Source: Pegoplata infirma (Eukaryota; Arthropoda; Insecta; Diptera; Anthomyiidae). From it: a stretch of DNA of 64,000 nt. The notes under the pieces are model-generated. The model had not been told where the DNA came from. It saw only the letters and a list, made by a program, of their open reading frames with translations, and ran no database searches. Positions 21,346-32,822 of this stretch are shown piece by piece (position 1 is the first letter of the stretch; the number at the start of each line of letters is the position of its first letter). The position numbers and the translations under genes are program-made. Location of the stretch: the NCBI GenBank assembly GCA_963921195.1, contig CAWUER010000489.1:1-64000 (forward strand). The letters are read 5' to 3'.

Positions 21346-22866
21346 ATGGCAGCTACTGTTATTAGCGATTTATACAATTTAATTGGAAATTTAAAAGATG
21401 TTACATTCACCGTTGACGACACTTTAAAGACACCAGTTTCGGCAAGACTTATGGAATTATTAACAGAAATACAAAATCTAGGTAATAAAATTCAGCTTCC
21501 GAATCCATTGTCTGTAAAGGAGTCGCAATTGCAACGTTTAAATCAACAACATCAATATCTTTTACATTTAACCGATCAAGAATTTCAAGCGTCACCTGGC
21601 AAAGGAATACGATTATCTGTTGCACAAAATCAATTTCTAGTTGCACTCGTATCAACTACACACATTCTACAAACGTATATGGTTTTAATACAGAATGAAC
21701 AAGTTATAAATCAGGCATATTCTGAATTGACATCTTTAAATTTACTACGAAATAGTCAGATAGCCGATATAGAGAAATTGCTGTCTCTTAATTCACAGAG
21801 TGCAGAAAACTTTATACAAGAGATTACACAAACAACTACAACATCATTTTCCGACATTAAAAACTTGAACGAAATGATTGATAATATTAAAAAAATCATT
21901 TATGTTCGACCTTTAACATACAACGCCTCATATACTTTTATTATGTTGACTGGACCACCGGGTACTGGTAAAACATCAATGGCTCGTGCAATAGCAAATT
22001 TTCACTCACAAGGTAAATATTTCAATTTAGACATGTCGTCGCTATTAAGTCAATATGTTGGTGCAACTGAAAAAAAATTGACACAATTATTCAATCATGT
22101 CGGTAAGAATCGTGATCAAAAATTTACAATTATAATGGATGAATTGGATGTCGTTTTAGGAGAGAAATCCGGTAATACAGCATATCTGACAACTTTACGT
22201 AATACATTACAGACTAATCTGGATCCTGAAAATCTTGGACCAAATTTAGTTATATGTGGTCTAACGAATCACTTTAATCAATTGGATGCAGTTATTAAAA
22301 GACGAGCAACAAATACATTCTATGTCCCTCTGCCAAGCTCTGAAGATTCATTAATGTTTTTAGTTCAAGAAATTTTACGTCCGTTTTACGGTTTTGCCTT
22401 TAATCAAAACTATTACAATCTACCATCACCGTTCTCCGACTCATATTACAATGAATTAAAAGAGACAATACAGTCCTATGCGGATGCAAGATTTTCAAAT
22501 GCAAATATGAGAAATATTGCATCTGCTGCAATTGCAAATGCTACTCACGGTGATCAGTTACTATTTGCAAAATTTACGTTGGGTAGCAAGTCACTTTTAA
22601 TTGCTTCCAATCAACTTCCAAACTTAAATCTACAATCATTGTCTGAATTTCTACCAAATACTCTTGAGAATGTAGACAGAGAAATGAAACTGCATCCCAA
22701 CAACTATTATCCATATTTATTTATTATACCAACTATGAAAGATATCAATGCTGGCATTCAACAAACACCATTCCTGACAACAACTACAGAATTGACCTAT
22801 CAACGTGACAATAAAGTAAATGATAAACCAATATTTTCCGAAGATGATATCATCAATATGATGTAA
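21346..22866 (+). CDS. AAA+ ATPase
   Basis: 506 residues from the ATG at 21346, which has a good context (AAGAAGATGG) and GTAAG just upstream (21339-21342). Walker A GPPGTGKT lies at about 203-210, Walker B FTIIMDELD at about 260-268, a sensor-1 Asn in GLTN near 308, and an arginine-finger-like RR near 319-320. This is the pattern of the classic AAA clade (FtsH/katanin/Vps4-like). An N-terminal helical domain of about 190 residues and a C-terminal region of about 170 residues are unrecognised. A role in remodelling protein complexes is likely; the target is unknown. AAA ATPases have been reported in hytrosaviruses. Confidence 0.88.
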   Translation: MAATVISDLYNLIGNLKDVTFTVDDTLKTPVSARLMELLTEIQNLGNKIQLPNPLSVKESQLQRLNQQHQYLLHLTDQEFQASPGKGIRLSVAQNQFLVALVSTTHILQTYMVLIQNEQVINQAYSELTSLNLLRNSQIADIEKLLSLNSQSAENFIQEITQTTTTSFSDIKNLNEMIDNIKKIIYVRPLTYNASYTFIMLTGPPGTGKTSMARAIANFHSQGKYFNLDMSSLLSQYVGATEKKLTQLFNHVGKNRDQKFTIIMDELDVVLGEKSGNTAYLTTLRNTLQTNLDPENLGPNLVICGLTNHFNQLDAVIKRRATNTFYVPLPSSEDSLMFLVQEILRPFYGFAFNQNYYNLPSPFSDSYYNELKETIQSYADARFSNANMRNIASAAIANATHGDQLLFAKFTLGSKSLLIASNQLPNLNLQSLSEFLPNTLENVDREMKLHPNNYYPYLFIIPTMKDINAGIQQTPFLTTTTELTYQRDNKVNDKPIFSEDDIINMM

Positions 22867-23227
22867 TTTGATTTAATTTTACCTTTTGATTTTCTAATTT
22901 GGATTAAATTTAAATTTATTAAATATTTTTTTTTTTACAAAGTTTTACCACTTGTCCAATTTGAATTGAATTTCTTTAGGATTTAAAGTAGAAGAAAATC
23001 AAATTTGTCGTTACGAAAGGTGACAAAATAAAAAATATTGTTTAAAATTAGCATAAATACATATTTGACCATACAAAAATTTTATACTGCAAGTTGAGTC
23101 CAAAATGGACCTAACTTGAGTTGATAGCAATTCATATTTGACCAGATTAAAAATTGTATATTATTTTGTACATTATTTGCAAAAAAAAAGTCAATAATAC
23201 AAAAATATAATAAAGTAAATAAAAATA
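22867..23227. other. Convergent intergenic region with 33-bp shared element
   Basis: Between the AAA gene and the matrixin. It contains the element at 23090-23122 that also occurs near 61.2 kb, flanked by a direct repeat CATATTTGACCA at 23060-23071 and 23133-23144. No gene. Confidence 0.6.
23090..23122 (-). repeat. Shared 33-bp element, copy 1
   Basis: It matches 61209-61241 at 30 of 33 positions by eye. It has an internal inverted repeat (CAAGTT ... AACTTG with GTCC ... GGAC inside) able to form a stem of about 12 bp. It lies about 105 nt past the stop of the minus-strand matrixin gene, so it would be in that gene's 3' UTR or termination region. Confidence 0.75.
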
Positions 23228-23854
23228 TTAAACAAAATCTATTGGTATAAAAGAATACAATTGTTTTATTGATTGAATATCTAAACGTTGTAACCCATAT
23301 ACCTTGGATGAATATCGAGTTCGCATAAGAGATAACTCTTTTGGTGATTTAGAATTGTGACGTAATCCAAGTGTATGACACATTTCATGAACTAGTGTAT
23401 TAAATAAAGTTATATTTGTCCATGTTTCGCTAGCATCAATGCAAATTTTTTTCTTTGGCGGTAAATATGAATGCGCTAAAACACCACATGGTCCATCAAA
23501 ATCATAACGGCAATCATGTCTAAATGTAACATCTTGTATACGTAAAATGTTATGAAATGATTTCGGTCGCAATCCCGTCAAAGGATACAAGTCAAAAAAT
23601 TTAAATAGACATTTTGTATTAATTTCATTAATAGCACTTTGTACAATAATAAGTTCATTGCCTAAATTTGATTGTCGATTCTCGGCATAATCATAGTATA
23701 CAGATATTGGAAAATCTTTTATTGTATATGTTGTATAACTAGGTTGATCTTCTTCTATTGTTAAATTATTTGTATCAAGTTTATTTCTTTTTAAATAACG
23801 TAAAATAATTATACTTACGGCGCCAACTACAATTAGAATTAAAATAGTTTTCAT
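23228..23854 (-). CDS. Membrane-anchored matrixin-type metalloprotease
   Basis: 208 residues. One N-terminal hydrophobic segment (about 3-18) followed by KRNK suggests a type II anchor or uncleaved signal. The catalytic core shows DCRYDFDGPCGVLAHSYLPP (about 114-133), the zinc motif HEMCHTLGLRH at 156-166 and a Met-turn Met near 177. All three zinc ligands and the catalytic Glu are present. There is no propeptide with a cysteine switch and no hemopexin domain, making it a minimal matrixin. It differs in build from the longer matrixin at 10963 though the core is related. ATAAG lies only 6 nt before the ATG. Confidence 0.87.
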   Translation of the reverse strand: MKTILILIVVGAVSIIILRYLKRNKLDTNNLTIEEDQPSYTTYTIKDFPISVYYDYAENRQSNLGNELIIVQSAINEINTKCLFKFFDLYPLTGLRPKSFHNILRIQDVTFRHDCRYDFDGPCGVLAHSYLPPKKKICIDASETWTNITLFNTLVHEMCHTLGLRHNSKSPKELSLMRTRYSSKVYGLQRLDIQSIKQLYSFIPIDFV

Positions 23855-24334
23855 ACTTATTCATTTTTTTTTTCTAATACAAGAACTAGTCAATCTTGAT
23901 TGCATTGCTATTATGTAAAAATTATTAAAAAAAAAAAAAATATCTTTTTGCTTTCAATTTGTTTTTATTTAAAACGATTTACTTTAATAACAATAAATAT
24001 ATAGTAGACTTAATTATTTAATTTAATTTGTTTTTATTGAAACTTTATAGTACACACTTTACTTTTTTTTTTGTGCTTTGATTTTATTTGGCTAGTGTTA
24101 ACACTATATTGCCAACACACTTTACTAGATTTATTTTTTTTATGCTTTTTTTTTGTTTTGTTTAATTGGTAGTCAGAGAATTAAAATTGAATAAATTCAG
24201 ATATAATATTGTTTTTAAAGTTTATGGTGGAGCTGGTGCAAAGAAAACTCTATACACAAATATACAGGCAACAACAACTAATATTGCTGTAATAATTTTA
24301 AATATAATTTCTGCGATCGACATGCTTATTATAT
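23855..24334. other. T-rich intergenic region with an ATG-less frame
   Basis: Mostly poly-T/A. A plus-strand frame at 24166-24369 begins with TTG, follows an acceptor-like TTAATTGGTAG and ends in a hydrophobic tail. No upstream exon could be found, so it is not called as a gene. Confidence 0.4.
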
Positions 24335-25693
24335 TTATAAATAGTTATTTAATCTTAATCTTTCTGTAGTTGTTCCTAATCCAATTTTTCGCCAGACATC
24401 TCTCATGAATGGGCTCAAGACAACTTGACGCAATCTATTGACAACACCGAGCAGAATTAAAAAGATGATACCGTTCACTGTTGAAACAATAAACATAATA
24501 AAGATATTAATAAAGTCGGGCAACTTTTTAAATTGTATAAAATTTGATCTAGTAAATAAATCATGGACATCATTATAGGTTACATTATTAGTTCTTTCTT
24601 TAACTATTTCATAAATTTGTGAAATTAAAAATTGTTCCTTTTCATCGGTAGTTGCAAAAAATTTCATTATAACATCTTTAAAATTATTATCTGTTATTGC
24701 ATTTATAAATTCATTATTTGTTAACGTACTAGAAGTGGTAGTAGTAGTATTAATGGCGATGGATGCTACTGTTGATGTTTCTTTGCTCTCTAATGTTGTG
24801 CTAGGAGTTGATGGTAATGCAAGTTTAATTACTGGAGTTGTTTGTACACTATCATTATGATGTAATTTCTTTTCAATGGATGAACTTGCAGCTAATAAAT
24901 CATTATTATTTAGATTTGTAGTAATATCATTTGAATCTATATTATTATCATCAAAGTGTAATGATTTTGGATTTCTGTTAAATTTTGAATTATCATCATT
25001 TTCTATTTGACGAATTGAATTATTTGGTTTAGTGTCATAAAAAGACGCAGGCGGTAGTAATTTAAATGAATTCTCTTGTGTTTGTTCTGCAGAATATGAT
25101 CTTTTGATATTTTCTTTCAATTCATGATCAACATTACTATTTAAAATTTCATCATTTAATTTTTCATTATCATTTTGAGTTTGTTTTTCTAAACTGACAT
25201 TTGTTGTTGATACATCTGGTGCAATTGGAGATTGTTCATTTGCTGTCTCATCAATTTTTTTTGACATGGAATCGTTTGAATTTGTAAAATCATCAGATAC
25301 GTTGGAATTTGTCAAATCATCAGATACATTGGAATTTGTCAAAACATCAGATACGTTGGAATTTGTCAAATCATCAGATACATTGAAATTTGTCAAGTCG
25401 TCAGACTTTTTTGAAATGGAATTAGTCAAATTTACAGAATCTTTTGGCATAGATGTGTTAGAATTAGTATCAAGAACTTTTGGAGTTTGTAAAATTTTAT
25501 CATTCAATTCAATTAAATGATGTGGTAGTTCACTATTATTTAATGCATTGGTAAATATCTGTTCGGTAGTGTCATTGTTATTTTTTATTTCAGTTGTATT
25601 GCTAATTGAATCATTTGAACTTGTTGCCGGCGATACAAAAAACGCTACTAACAATATTGCAAATGTATTTTTGAATGCTGACTGTATCTTCAT
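24335..25693 (-). CDS. Putative type I membrane glycoprotein with 9-residue repeats
   Basis: 452 residues. A signal peptide (about 1-25) is followed by a long Ser/Thr/Asn-rich ectodomain with many N-x-S/T sites, one membrane helix near 397-420 (IFIMFIVSTVNGIIFLILLG) and a short basic tail. A repeat with core SDDLTNSNV (27 bp, about five copies) lies in the first third. Low complexity dominates residues 30-340; the 80 residues before the membrane helix are more complex. Not recognised; an envelope or secreted-surface role is likely by topology. GTAAG lies 12 nt before the ATG, and the next gene starts 31 nt away on the other strand. Confidence 0.72.
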   Translation of the reverse strand: MKIQSAFKNTFAILLVAFFVSPATSSNDSISNTTEIKNNNDTTEQIFTNALNNSELPHHLIELNDKILQTPKVLDTNSNTSMPKDSVNLTNSISKKSDDLTNFNVSDDLTNSNVSDVLTNSNVSDDLTNSNVSDDFTNSNDSMSKKIDETANEQSPIAPDVSTTNVSLEKQTQNDNEKLNDEILNSNVDHELKENIKRSYSAEQTQENSFKLLPPASFYDTKPNNSIRQIENDDNSKFNRNPKSLHFDDNNIDSNDITTNLNNNDLLAASSSIEKKLHHNDSVQTTPVIKLALPSTPSTTLESKETSTVASIAINTTTTTSSTLTNNEFINAITDNNFKDVIMKFFATTDEKEQFLISQIYEIVKERTNNVTYNDVHDLFTRSNFIQFKKLPDFINIFIMFIVSTVNGIIFLILLGVVNRLRQVVLSPFMRDVWRKIGLGTTTERLRLNNYL

Positions 25694-25700
25694 ATTTTAT

Positions 25701-25717
25701 CTTACTAGGAGCATAAG
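25701..25717. promoter_or_regulatory. Compact bidirectional late-promoter-like region
   Basis: The two divergent ATGs (25693 minus, 25725 plus) are 31 nt apart. Each has its own TAAG 12 nt upstream: minus-strand TAAG at 25701-25704 and plus-strand TAAG at 25714-25717. Confidence 0.5.
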
Positions 25718-25724
25718 CTCACAA

Positions 25725-26831
25725 ATGAAAACTTGTATTTTACTATTATTATTTCTAATATTTCTTCTAATAGTTTTATCTGCAATTGGATATATTGAAT
25801 TTAGAAAATTCTATACATTTATTAAAAATACAATTCAACAACAATTTGACAAAATTAATAAAGAAAATCATTTAGAAAATTTACAACACTCAAATGATAC
25901 ATTCAGTCAACACTATGACGAACAATCATCATCAATGGCACTACAGCAACAACAACCAATGGTACTACAGCAACAACAACAACAACCACATCTAACAACA
26001 TCCTCATCTAATGATAATACAAAGAGACATAAAAGATCTATCAATAATCAAATTGATGTTCAACACAAAAGCAATACTTTAAATAATATAGAAGATACTC
26101 AATATGATATATATAAAAATTCTGCAGATTTAGAAAAGGATAAAGATACTGAAATACCAATTAATACTAGTAAACTGTTGATAACATATATCCCTGAACA
26201 ATATGATAATAATTCAATGTGTACTCTTGTTGTTGACCAATTGGAGACAGTAGAATCCAAAATGAATGAAGTTGAAAATATTGAAAATAACATTACATTA
26301 AGAAATATTAAAATAAATTTAAAGCAAAATCAAAGTATTATTAAAGAAAATTTCGTTCATACAAATTACATTGATTGTATACATATAGTTTGTTCTAATA
26401 ATCTATTGTTGACAATACTAATACAACGCACCGAATGTCCAGAGTCTTTAGAACAAGCATTTGTACATATAAATTTGAATATAGAAAAGAATATAAACTC
26501 TAAAGTTGGAAATGTCATTTTAATATTTGACGGATCATTGAATTTAATACGAGCAATCGGTGAAAAATTAACCAAAACAAGTTCAGATGATATTAGTACC
26601 ATAGAATTTATGTTAGCTGAACAATCTATAAAATTAATACCATCATTATCGGATGAAATACACGAACAATTTAAAAATTCATGTCACGAAGAAAACTTGA
26701 AAATTATTACAAATGATAAATACTATGGATATGATGACAATATAAATTCTGTAAAGTTTCGTCAAAGTATTGAACCATCTTCTTCATCTCTAAAATATGT
26801 TAAACATTTTAAAAATATTTTATTCAAATAA
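25725..26831 (+). CDS. Unrecognised membrane protein, divergent partner
   Basis: I place the start at 25725 (MKTCILLLLF), because the longer frame runs back through the divergent gene. Product 368 residues. An N-terminal hydrophobic segment (about 3-24) acts as signal or anchor, followed by a Gln-rich low-complexity stretch (about 70-95) and a furin-like KRHKRS near 107-112. The C-terminal 200 residues are complex, with Cys at about residues 165, 217 and 222. Type II or secreted. Pairing with the neighbouring glycoprotein over a shared promoter suggests joint late expression. Confidence 0.7.
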   Translation: MKTCILLLLFLIFLLIVLSAIGYIEFRKFYTFIKNTIQQQFDKINKENHLENLQHSNDTFSQHYDEQSSSMALQQQQPMVLQQQQQQPHLTTSSSNDNTKRHKRSINNQIDVQHKSNTLNNIEDTQYDIYKNSADLEKDKDTEIPINTSKLLITYIPEQYDNNSMCTLVVDQLETVESKMNEVENIENNITLRNIKINLKQNQSIIKENFVHTNYIDCIHIVCSNNLLLTILIQRTECPESLEQAFVHINLNIEKNINSKVGNVILIFDGSLNLIRAIGEKLTKTSSDDISTIEFMLAEQSIKLIPSLSDEIHEQFKNSCHEENLKIITNDKYYGYDDNINSVKFRQSIEPSSSSLKYVKHFKNILFK

Positions 26832-26975
26832 ATTGAATTACATGTACATATATATATATAAAAAAATAAAATAAAAGTCGACCAATAGAATAATTTCAGT
26901 GAAAATTTTTATTGAAATAAATTTTAAATTATAAAAAATAAATTATTAATATTTTTTTTACATAAAATTAAAACA

Positions 26976-29900
26976 TCAGTTGAGACGAACTCTAGCCGAT
27001 ATATATTCTACACCATTTTCCGTTGACGTATAGTGAACAAGTCGATCCAGTATATCATGCAGAATATTTCCAAAATTACTATTACCGTTTTTGATGGTAC
27101 GATCTTGTGCTATTGCTGATTGTAAATTTTCACGAAATAGTTCAGTAGTTATTGGCGGATTACAGAAAATGATTTTATTTGCAATTATATATTTGGCGGG
27201 ATCAGTAGCATGAACAAATCGTGACATTGTACGATTCATTTGACGAGACCAACGTTGTGTACATGGTTCTTGTTGATTATGACCGACCAGTGTTGCCATC
27301 TGCCATATTAATAAATACATTCCATGATTACCGAGACTTGTATTTTCTTTTGGTAAAGTTTGTAATAGCATTTGAATTGCAAAGACACCATTAATTTCAT
27401 TGACATTAACATCATGAATTGCATTCTTTCGGACGAATATAGCGTCAGGATTGAATGATGTAAACTGATAGAATCGATCAAAGACACGAACACGATCAAC
27501 AATGGCAGCATCAGCACAACTTGGATCTTTATTAGCCATGAATATAATGTTGGCATTAATGTACATATTAGCATGTCCATCTGTATATAAACGACGACCA
27601 CTTAATGATGCTGTATTTGAGACTGTTTTGAATTGATTTCCCAATGATTCGACTTCGTCAAAACTTAGTAAAAGATTTCTATTAAAAGCATAATGTAATT
27701 TATTACCATTTTCATTTTCACACGTCAGCAAGTCACAAAAACGATATGAATTCAATTGGTCCGTTTTAAAGATGTGTTGTGTCAGAAGATCAACAAATGC
27801 ATTTTTTCCCGTACGTGGACGATTTAATAAACCGATCGATAAACGTTCACGATTAATGGGACGAGTAAATTTGCACAAGACTTTAATAAAATCCATCATT
27901 GATTCACGATTAAATTGTGATTGTACCATAAATGCAATTATTCCCATGTAAATTTCGTCATCAAGAACATGTTCTTTTTCACCAATACTATTATTGTTAA
28001 CATTTGCAGCAATATTACCATTATGATTACTACTACTACCAATAATATTGTAATGATCTTCAACATTGCCGTTATTTTCGTCATTACTGTTATTTAGCAT
28101 TTCAACATCTCGACAATACTCAAAATTTGAAAAATCATCCATAGATGTTGGTATATAGAATCCACGTTTAGCTTTTAAATTAAAATCTAATGGATCAACG
28201 GACAGATGTGTAACTTTATCAAATATTTTAAAGTATTCAACTAGTTTTGCTTGACCGTTTGAAACGAAAAAAGGACCAATATTAATTTGTACAATCTCAA
28301 CAAGTTCTTGATAGATTTTTTGACGATTTATTTTTATAAATTGCATAAAACGAGTAGAAGAAAACGGTGTCATATGCAAAGTTCGAATGTACCATGAGAC
28401 AATAAGTAATATAAATAATTCAAATTCTTGTCCACCCACACTAAGAATATTACTTTGTAAAGTCTCATCAAATTCTGTTATGAAATTTTTATTTTTTTTT
28501 GCACCCACATTAATAGCTGTTGTATCTTCATCGTCCGTTTGAAATGATAAGACTTTTGGATCTGGTATACTATTAAATTTATCCATCCACATATTATCCA
28601 TATTCCAGATTGGTGTTTCTGCAACACTTTGTAACGGTGAGAATTCATCATCTTCAAAACAATTGTTCATCTTTACTGGCAATATATTTGTTAAATAATT
28701 TATTGGTTCATTGGTATTAGAGTTGATATTAGAATTGGTATTAGAATTGGTATTAGAGTTGATATTAGAATTGGTATTAGAGTTGGTGTTAGAAGTTGAT
28801 GCTGTTCCATTCGAAGACTGATTAGTATTTGATGATGAAGAAAAATTTGTATTGGCAGTTGTATTAGAATCAACATATAGAAAATTTTGTATAGCTTGTA
28901 TTATATTGAGATCTTTATGTTGTATAAAATCAGATTGTGTTACTAAATGTTCCAATGTTTCAGTATCTTCAGCATTATACGACTCATCTTCAATACTAAT
29001 AGATACATTTGCAGCATCACAGCCATAGACATATTTTGAGGGTTGTGAAATTTCCAAAGTTATTACTCGTGACATTTCACATAAAATCATATAGAACCAT
29101 TGATAAATGTATTTCAAGTGTTTAGTTCTGTAGAGACTTGCAAATAATTGACTCGGTACTGGTAAATCACTGTGCATATCTTCTTTACAAACTTGCAGAG
29201 AACTGATAACAAAACGAAAAGTTTCATTTTTAAGATTAACTTCCATATTAGTAGCGGTCGGTTCATAAATTGTTCCACACAATACAAGTGCAGTTTTTTG
29301 ATACTGTAGATACTGACAGAAATGAATCGATTTCATGAGTATATTAAAAATGCGATTCTTCAAGTGCTCATCAAACATATTGAATACATTTATATTATCC
29401 TTTAGAAAATTTGGACTGTGTAAATAGACGCCGGAAAATAAAACAGGACTGTGAGCATCAAAGGTTCCAATAAACGTATTATATATGCCAATTTCACGAC
29501 GAATCCAAAAATTATATTGTGTTGGTTCTAACGATGTTACTTCTAAAATTCGATTTCGTATTTCAATCGGCATCAATTGATCATAAATATATTGATCAAT
29601 ATTATAGATAAAGGTATAAAAATTTATTCGATACATAGGAACAATATGTGTTGTAATAAAGACAAATAATGGTTGTGACTTGATGGCAAATAAAAATTTA
29701 TAGACTGGTGCATATGATGAACCACCAACAGCATCTTCACGTGGACCTTTTCTTTTTTTTCTATTTGATGCAGCACCTCCTCCGCCACCGCCACCACCAC
29801 CGCCATTACCCCAACCTCCACCGTCATTCATATTATTACGAGAATTGCCACCATTACCACCACCACCACCACCACCGCCACTATAACTATATCCATTTGC

Positions 29901-31063
29901 AGTAGCACCACCATTATCACTTTCATCATTGCAAACATCACTCATGCTAATTAACGAAAGAAATTGTTGAAGAATATCTATTGCTGTACGTCCATTCATA
30001 TCGATGAGAATGTGAGCAAGTGAAGAGAAGCGATAAGATTCAAATAGTGTTGAGACAAGTGTATTATCATTAATGTCTTCTTGAATATAATGTGTAAATA
30101 TGTACAACATTTTAAGTGGTGCTTCGTTTGGTAGAACATCTGTTGTGGACACATTTATAATATCTGGATAAGTTAGTTCACTGTCGACTGCATACATTTT
30201 TAGAAATGAATTGTATACAAATAGATTACTTATGAAAAAAATTGAACATTTAACTAAATCAGAACTCCAAACTTTTGATGATACTACTGTAGCAAGAATT
30301 GCCATTGTATGTTCACGTAAAATACCGATTCGTAAAATGTGTATTAAAATTCGTAAATCAGGATAAAAATCAAGTTCTGTCCAAAATTTTTCAATATTTG
30401 TTCCATACGGTAGTTTTCCATCAAATATTGGTCTATTTTGTAAATTTGGCATAATATCCAATACATTTTTTATATCATCACAAATTTTCATATATTCCAT
30501 TTCCGAGATGTACATAGCTTCACAATTCTTTGCACAATAATGAAAATACAGCAGTTGTAGTAATAGTTTCGTTAGATTATTGCTATTATTTGCCGAGTTT
30601 GATTGACTACTATTGATAATTGCAGCATCAGCTACACCTAAACATTCCCATATACTTTCGGTGATGTGAATAATATTTTGTACATTGTATTCGTCGGGTA
30701 GTTTGAAAAGATTTTGCAACAGCTTCACGTCATTCTGTGAAAAACTAAATGTGAATTTTGATTTAAAGAATGTATCAATTTTATCGGAAAATTTATGTAG
30801 TGGCTTTTCAGTTTTTATTAAATTTGAATAGAAACTTTCACTACCAATTTGACAACATTTATTACTACTACTCATTTGCATATTATTGAAAACATCTTGA
30901 ATAGTAAAATTTTTTTTAAATTTCAATTTTGTATGAAGTAAAATTTCATAAAACTCTGATGGTATATTATATAAAGATCGTCTTTCAATGTTTTCCAAAA
31001 AATGATCTGGAATATTTTGTCGTCTATTATGGTGTACATCATCGTGAAGATTTGAATTTGTAT

Positions 31064-31096
<33 letters not shown>

Positions 31097-32447
31097 AGGC
31101 GACATTAGCAATATTTGATTCAATTTCATATTGTAGAATACGTCGTAACGTTGTATTTCGTTCAACATCAAACATTTGTCTCAACATTATAAGATTGACG
31201 GCAAATCCTTCAGGAATTATTCGATTTTCATTAGTTCGATGACGCGGTATATCTATACGTGAAACTGAATTGAAAATATTTTCAAATGGAAATGCTTGAA
31301 TACTTTTTTTTTGAAATTCATCCACAGAAGGAATATAATTTGTATTTAGTGTATCTTCATCCATTGCATTATTTTTACTGTAAAGTTTTGGATGTGTAAT
31401 GTTGGCCAATTCACTATTATACATATATCGTACAACTGTATCATTTCGATTAATTAAAATATAAAAATTATGAGTAGGTGCTTCATTAGATTCCCGAAGT
31501 ATAGAATATGTAGATTTCAATTCCAAGACATTAATAGGTGACATGAGCAGAAATGTTTCAAAAGATATTCTGTTGTTATTATTACTGCTACATATGAAAG
31601 GTGTCTCAAGAGGTATTTTTTTAATTTTTCTACCATTTACACAATTAAAATCGACAATACTTGCAGAAGAAGATGCTGCTGCTGATGATGATGCCGTGGT
31701 CGTAGTCGATAATGATGATTTTATATTCATTTCATTTGACAATTGATATATACAGACTGGTAAATGATGACGAGCAAATGGAAGTGCCCAAGTATTTACA
31801 TTATCTATACGAAATGTTGTAAATTTATTACTCAATTGAACAAGGTACTCACGAATCGTTTCCACTGATATTATATCAAATTGCATGTCTGTTATTAAAT
31901 GAAATGATTTTGAATTGCTGACAATACTGCTGCGTGTAACAAGTATTTTTGAGTTTGGTTGCAAGAAATGAAACAATGTGTAAACTATATATTTTAAAGT
32001 TTCATCGGCAATCCTTTCATTAACACAACTATTATCGATATCAACATCTACGGTTAATCTTGCAATTGGTAGATGACGTTGATTAATCATTAAACCATGA
32101 CTATAATCACTTGGTTTAAATGTAATTGCGGGATTATTTTGATAACTAAGGTAAATTGTTAGATATCTGGAATATAGTACAATCAATATTATACAATATC
32201 CAGCCGAGCCGACAGTTGTTTCTGGAATTCCACCTGATAAATTCACTAGACGAAAATATTGATCAGTTTGATTTGTAATGCCATCATGAATTGTTCGTAA
32301 CAAATCAACTTCAAAATCGTAAGATGAATCTATCCATTTTTCAAATTTATTAATAACATGTTCCTGCATACGTTGACGAATTTCTTTTCGTACAAGTCTA
32401 TTAAAAGCTAAACGAAGAATTTTTAATGTTTCCTGAACGCCTTTCAT
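26976..32447 (-). CDS. Giant primase-helicase (primase-like N-terminus, SF3/D5-like helicase C-terminus)
   Basis: 1823 residues. Near the N-terminus, TVDVDID (about 132-138) followed by SKSFHLI (about 179-185) resembles the catalytic DxD and Ser/His-containing strand of archaeo-eukaryotic primases. The C-terminal 300 residues carry an SF3 helicase core: P-loop RPRTGKN (about 1541-1547), Walker B LLLSFDE (about 1591-1597) and a motif C Asn in IIFMANKDP. In baculoviruses the P143 helicase fills this role; whether this is the P143 orthologue needs a profile search. The middle contains Asn/Thr/Ser repeats and a long poly-Gly block beside KKRKGPRE, a likely nuclear signal. No TAAG lies before the ATG, as expected for an early gene. 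Confidence 0.82.
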
Positions 32448-32822
32448 TTTTAAACTAAGAACTAATTTTATTCTTCATATTCATATATATATACATATAT
32501 ATATTTGTACTTTTATTGCATTGTATTGTGCGCGGTTAAACATCTATCTATACATGTATATATAAAAATATTGTGTATAATGTGATGTGTGTGTGTGTGT
32601 GTGTACATGTAGTGGGTATTAATGCCGTGTTAATGCTAGAATTAATTTTAATTGCAACACTATTACAATTAAATGATATTCTTGATATCTAGATTTATTA
32701 AAAAAAAATGTAATTAACGTAAATAGAGTAGTTTTAGAGGGACAATATGCATGTGTAAAAAATAACATATACAACATTTGATTTTTGGTATGTTGGAAAT
32801 TTAGAGAAAATGTTGAATATAA
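32448..32822. other. Intergenic region with TA and GT microsatellites
   Basis: Upstream of the primase-helicase. TA-rich runs at 32482-32503 and a (GT)n run near 32586-32603. Promoter sequence is likely; no gene seen. Confidence 0.5.

Noticed and set aside
24166..24369. 67-codon plus-strand frame with hydrophobic tail after an acceptor-like TTGGTAG
   Set aside because: Begins with TTG, overlaps the end of the 452-residue gene, and no upstream exon with a good donor was found.
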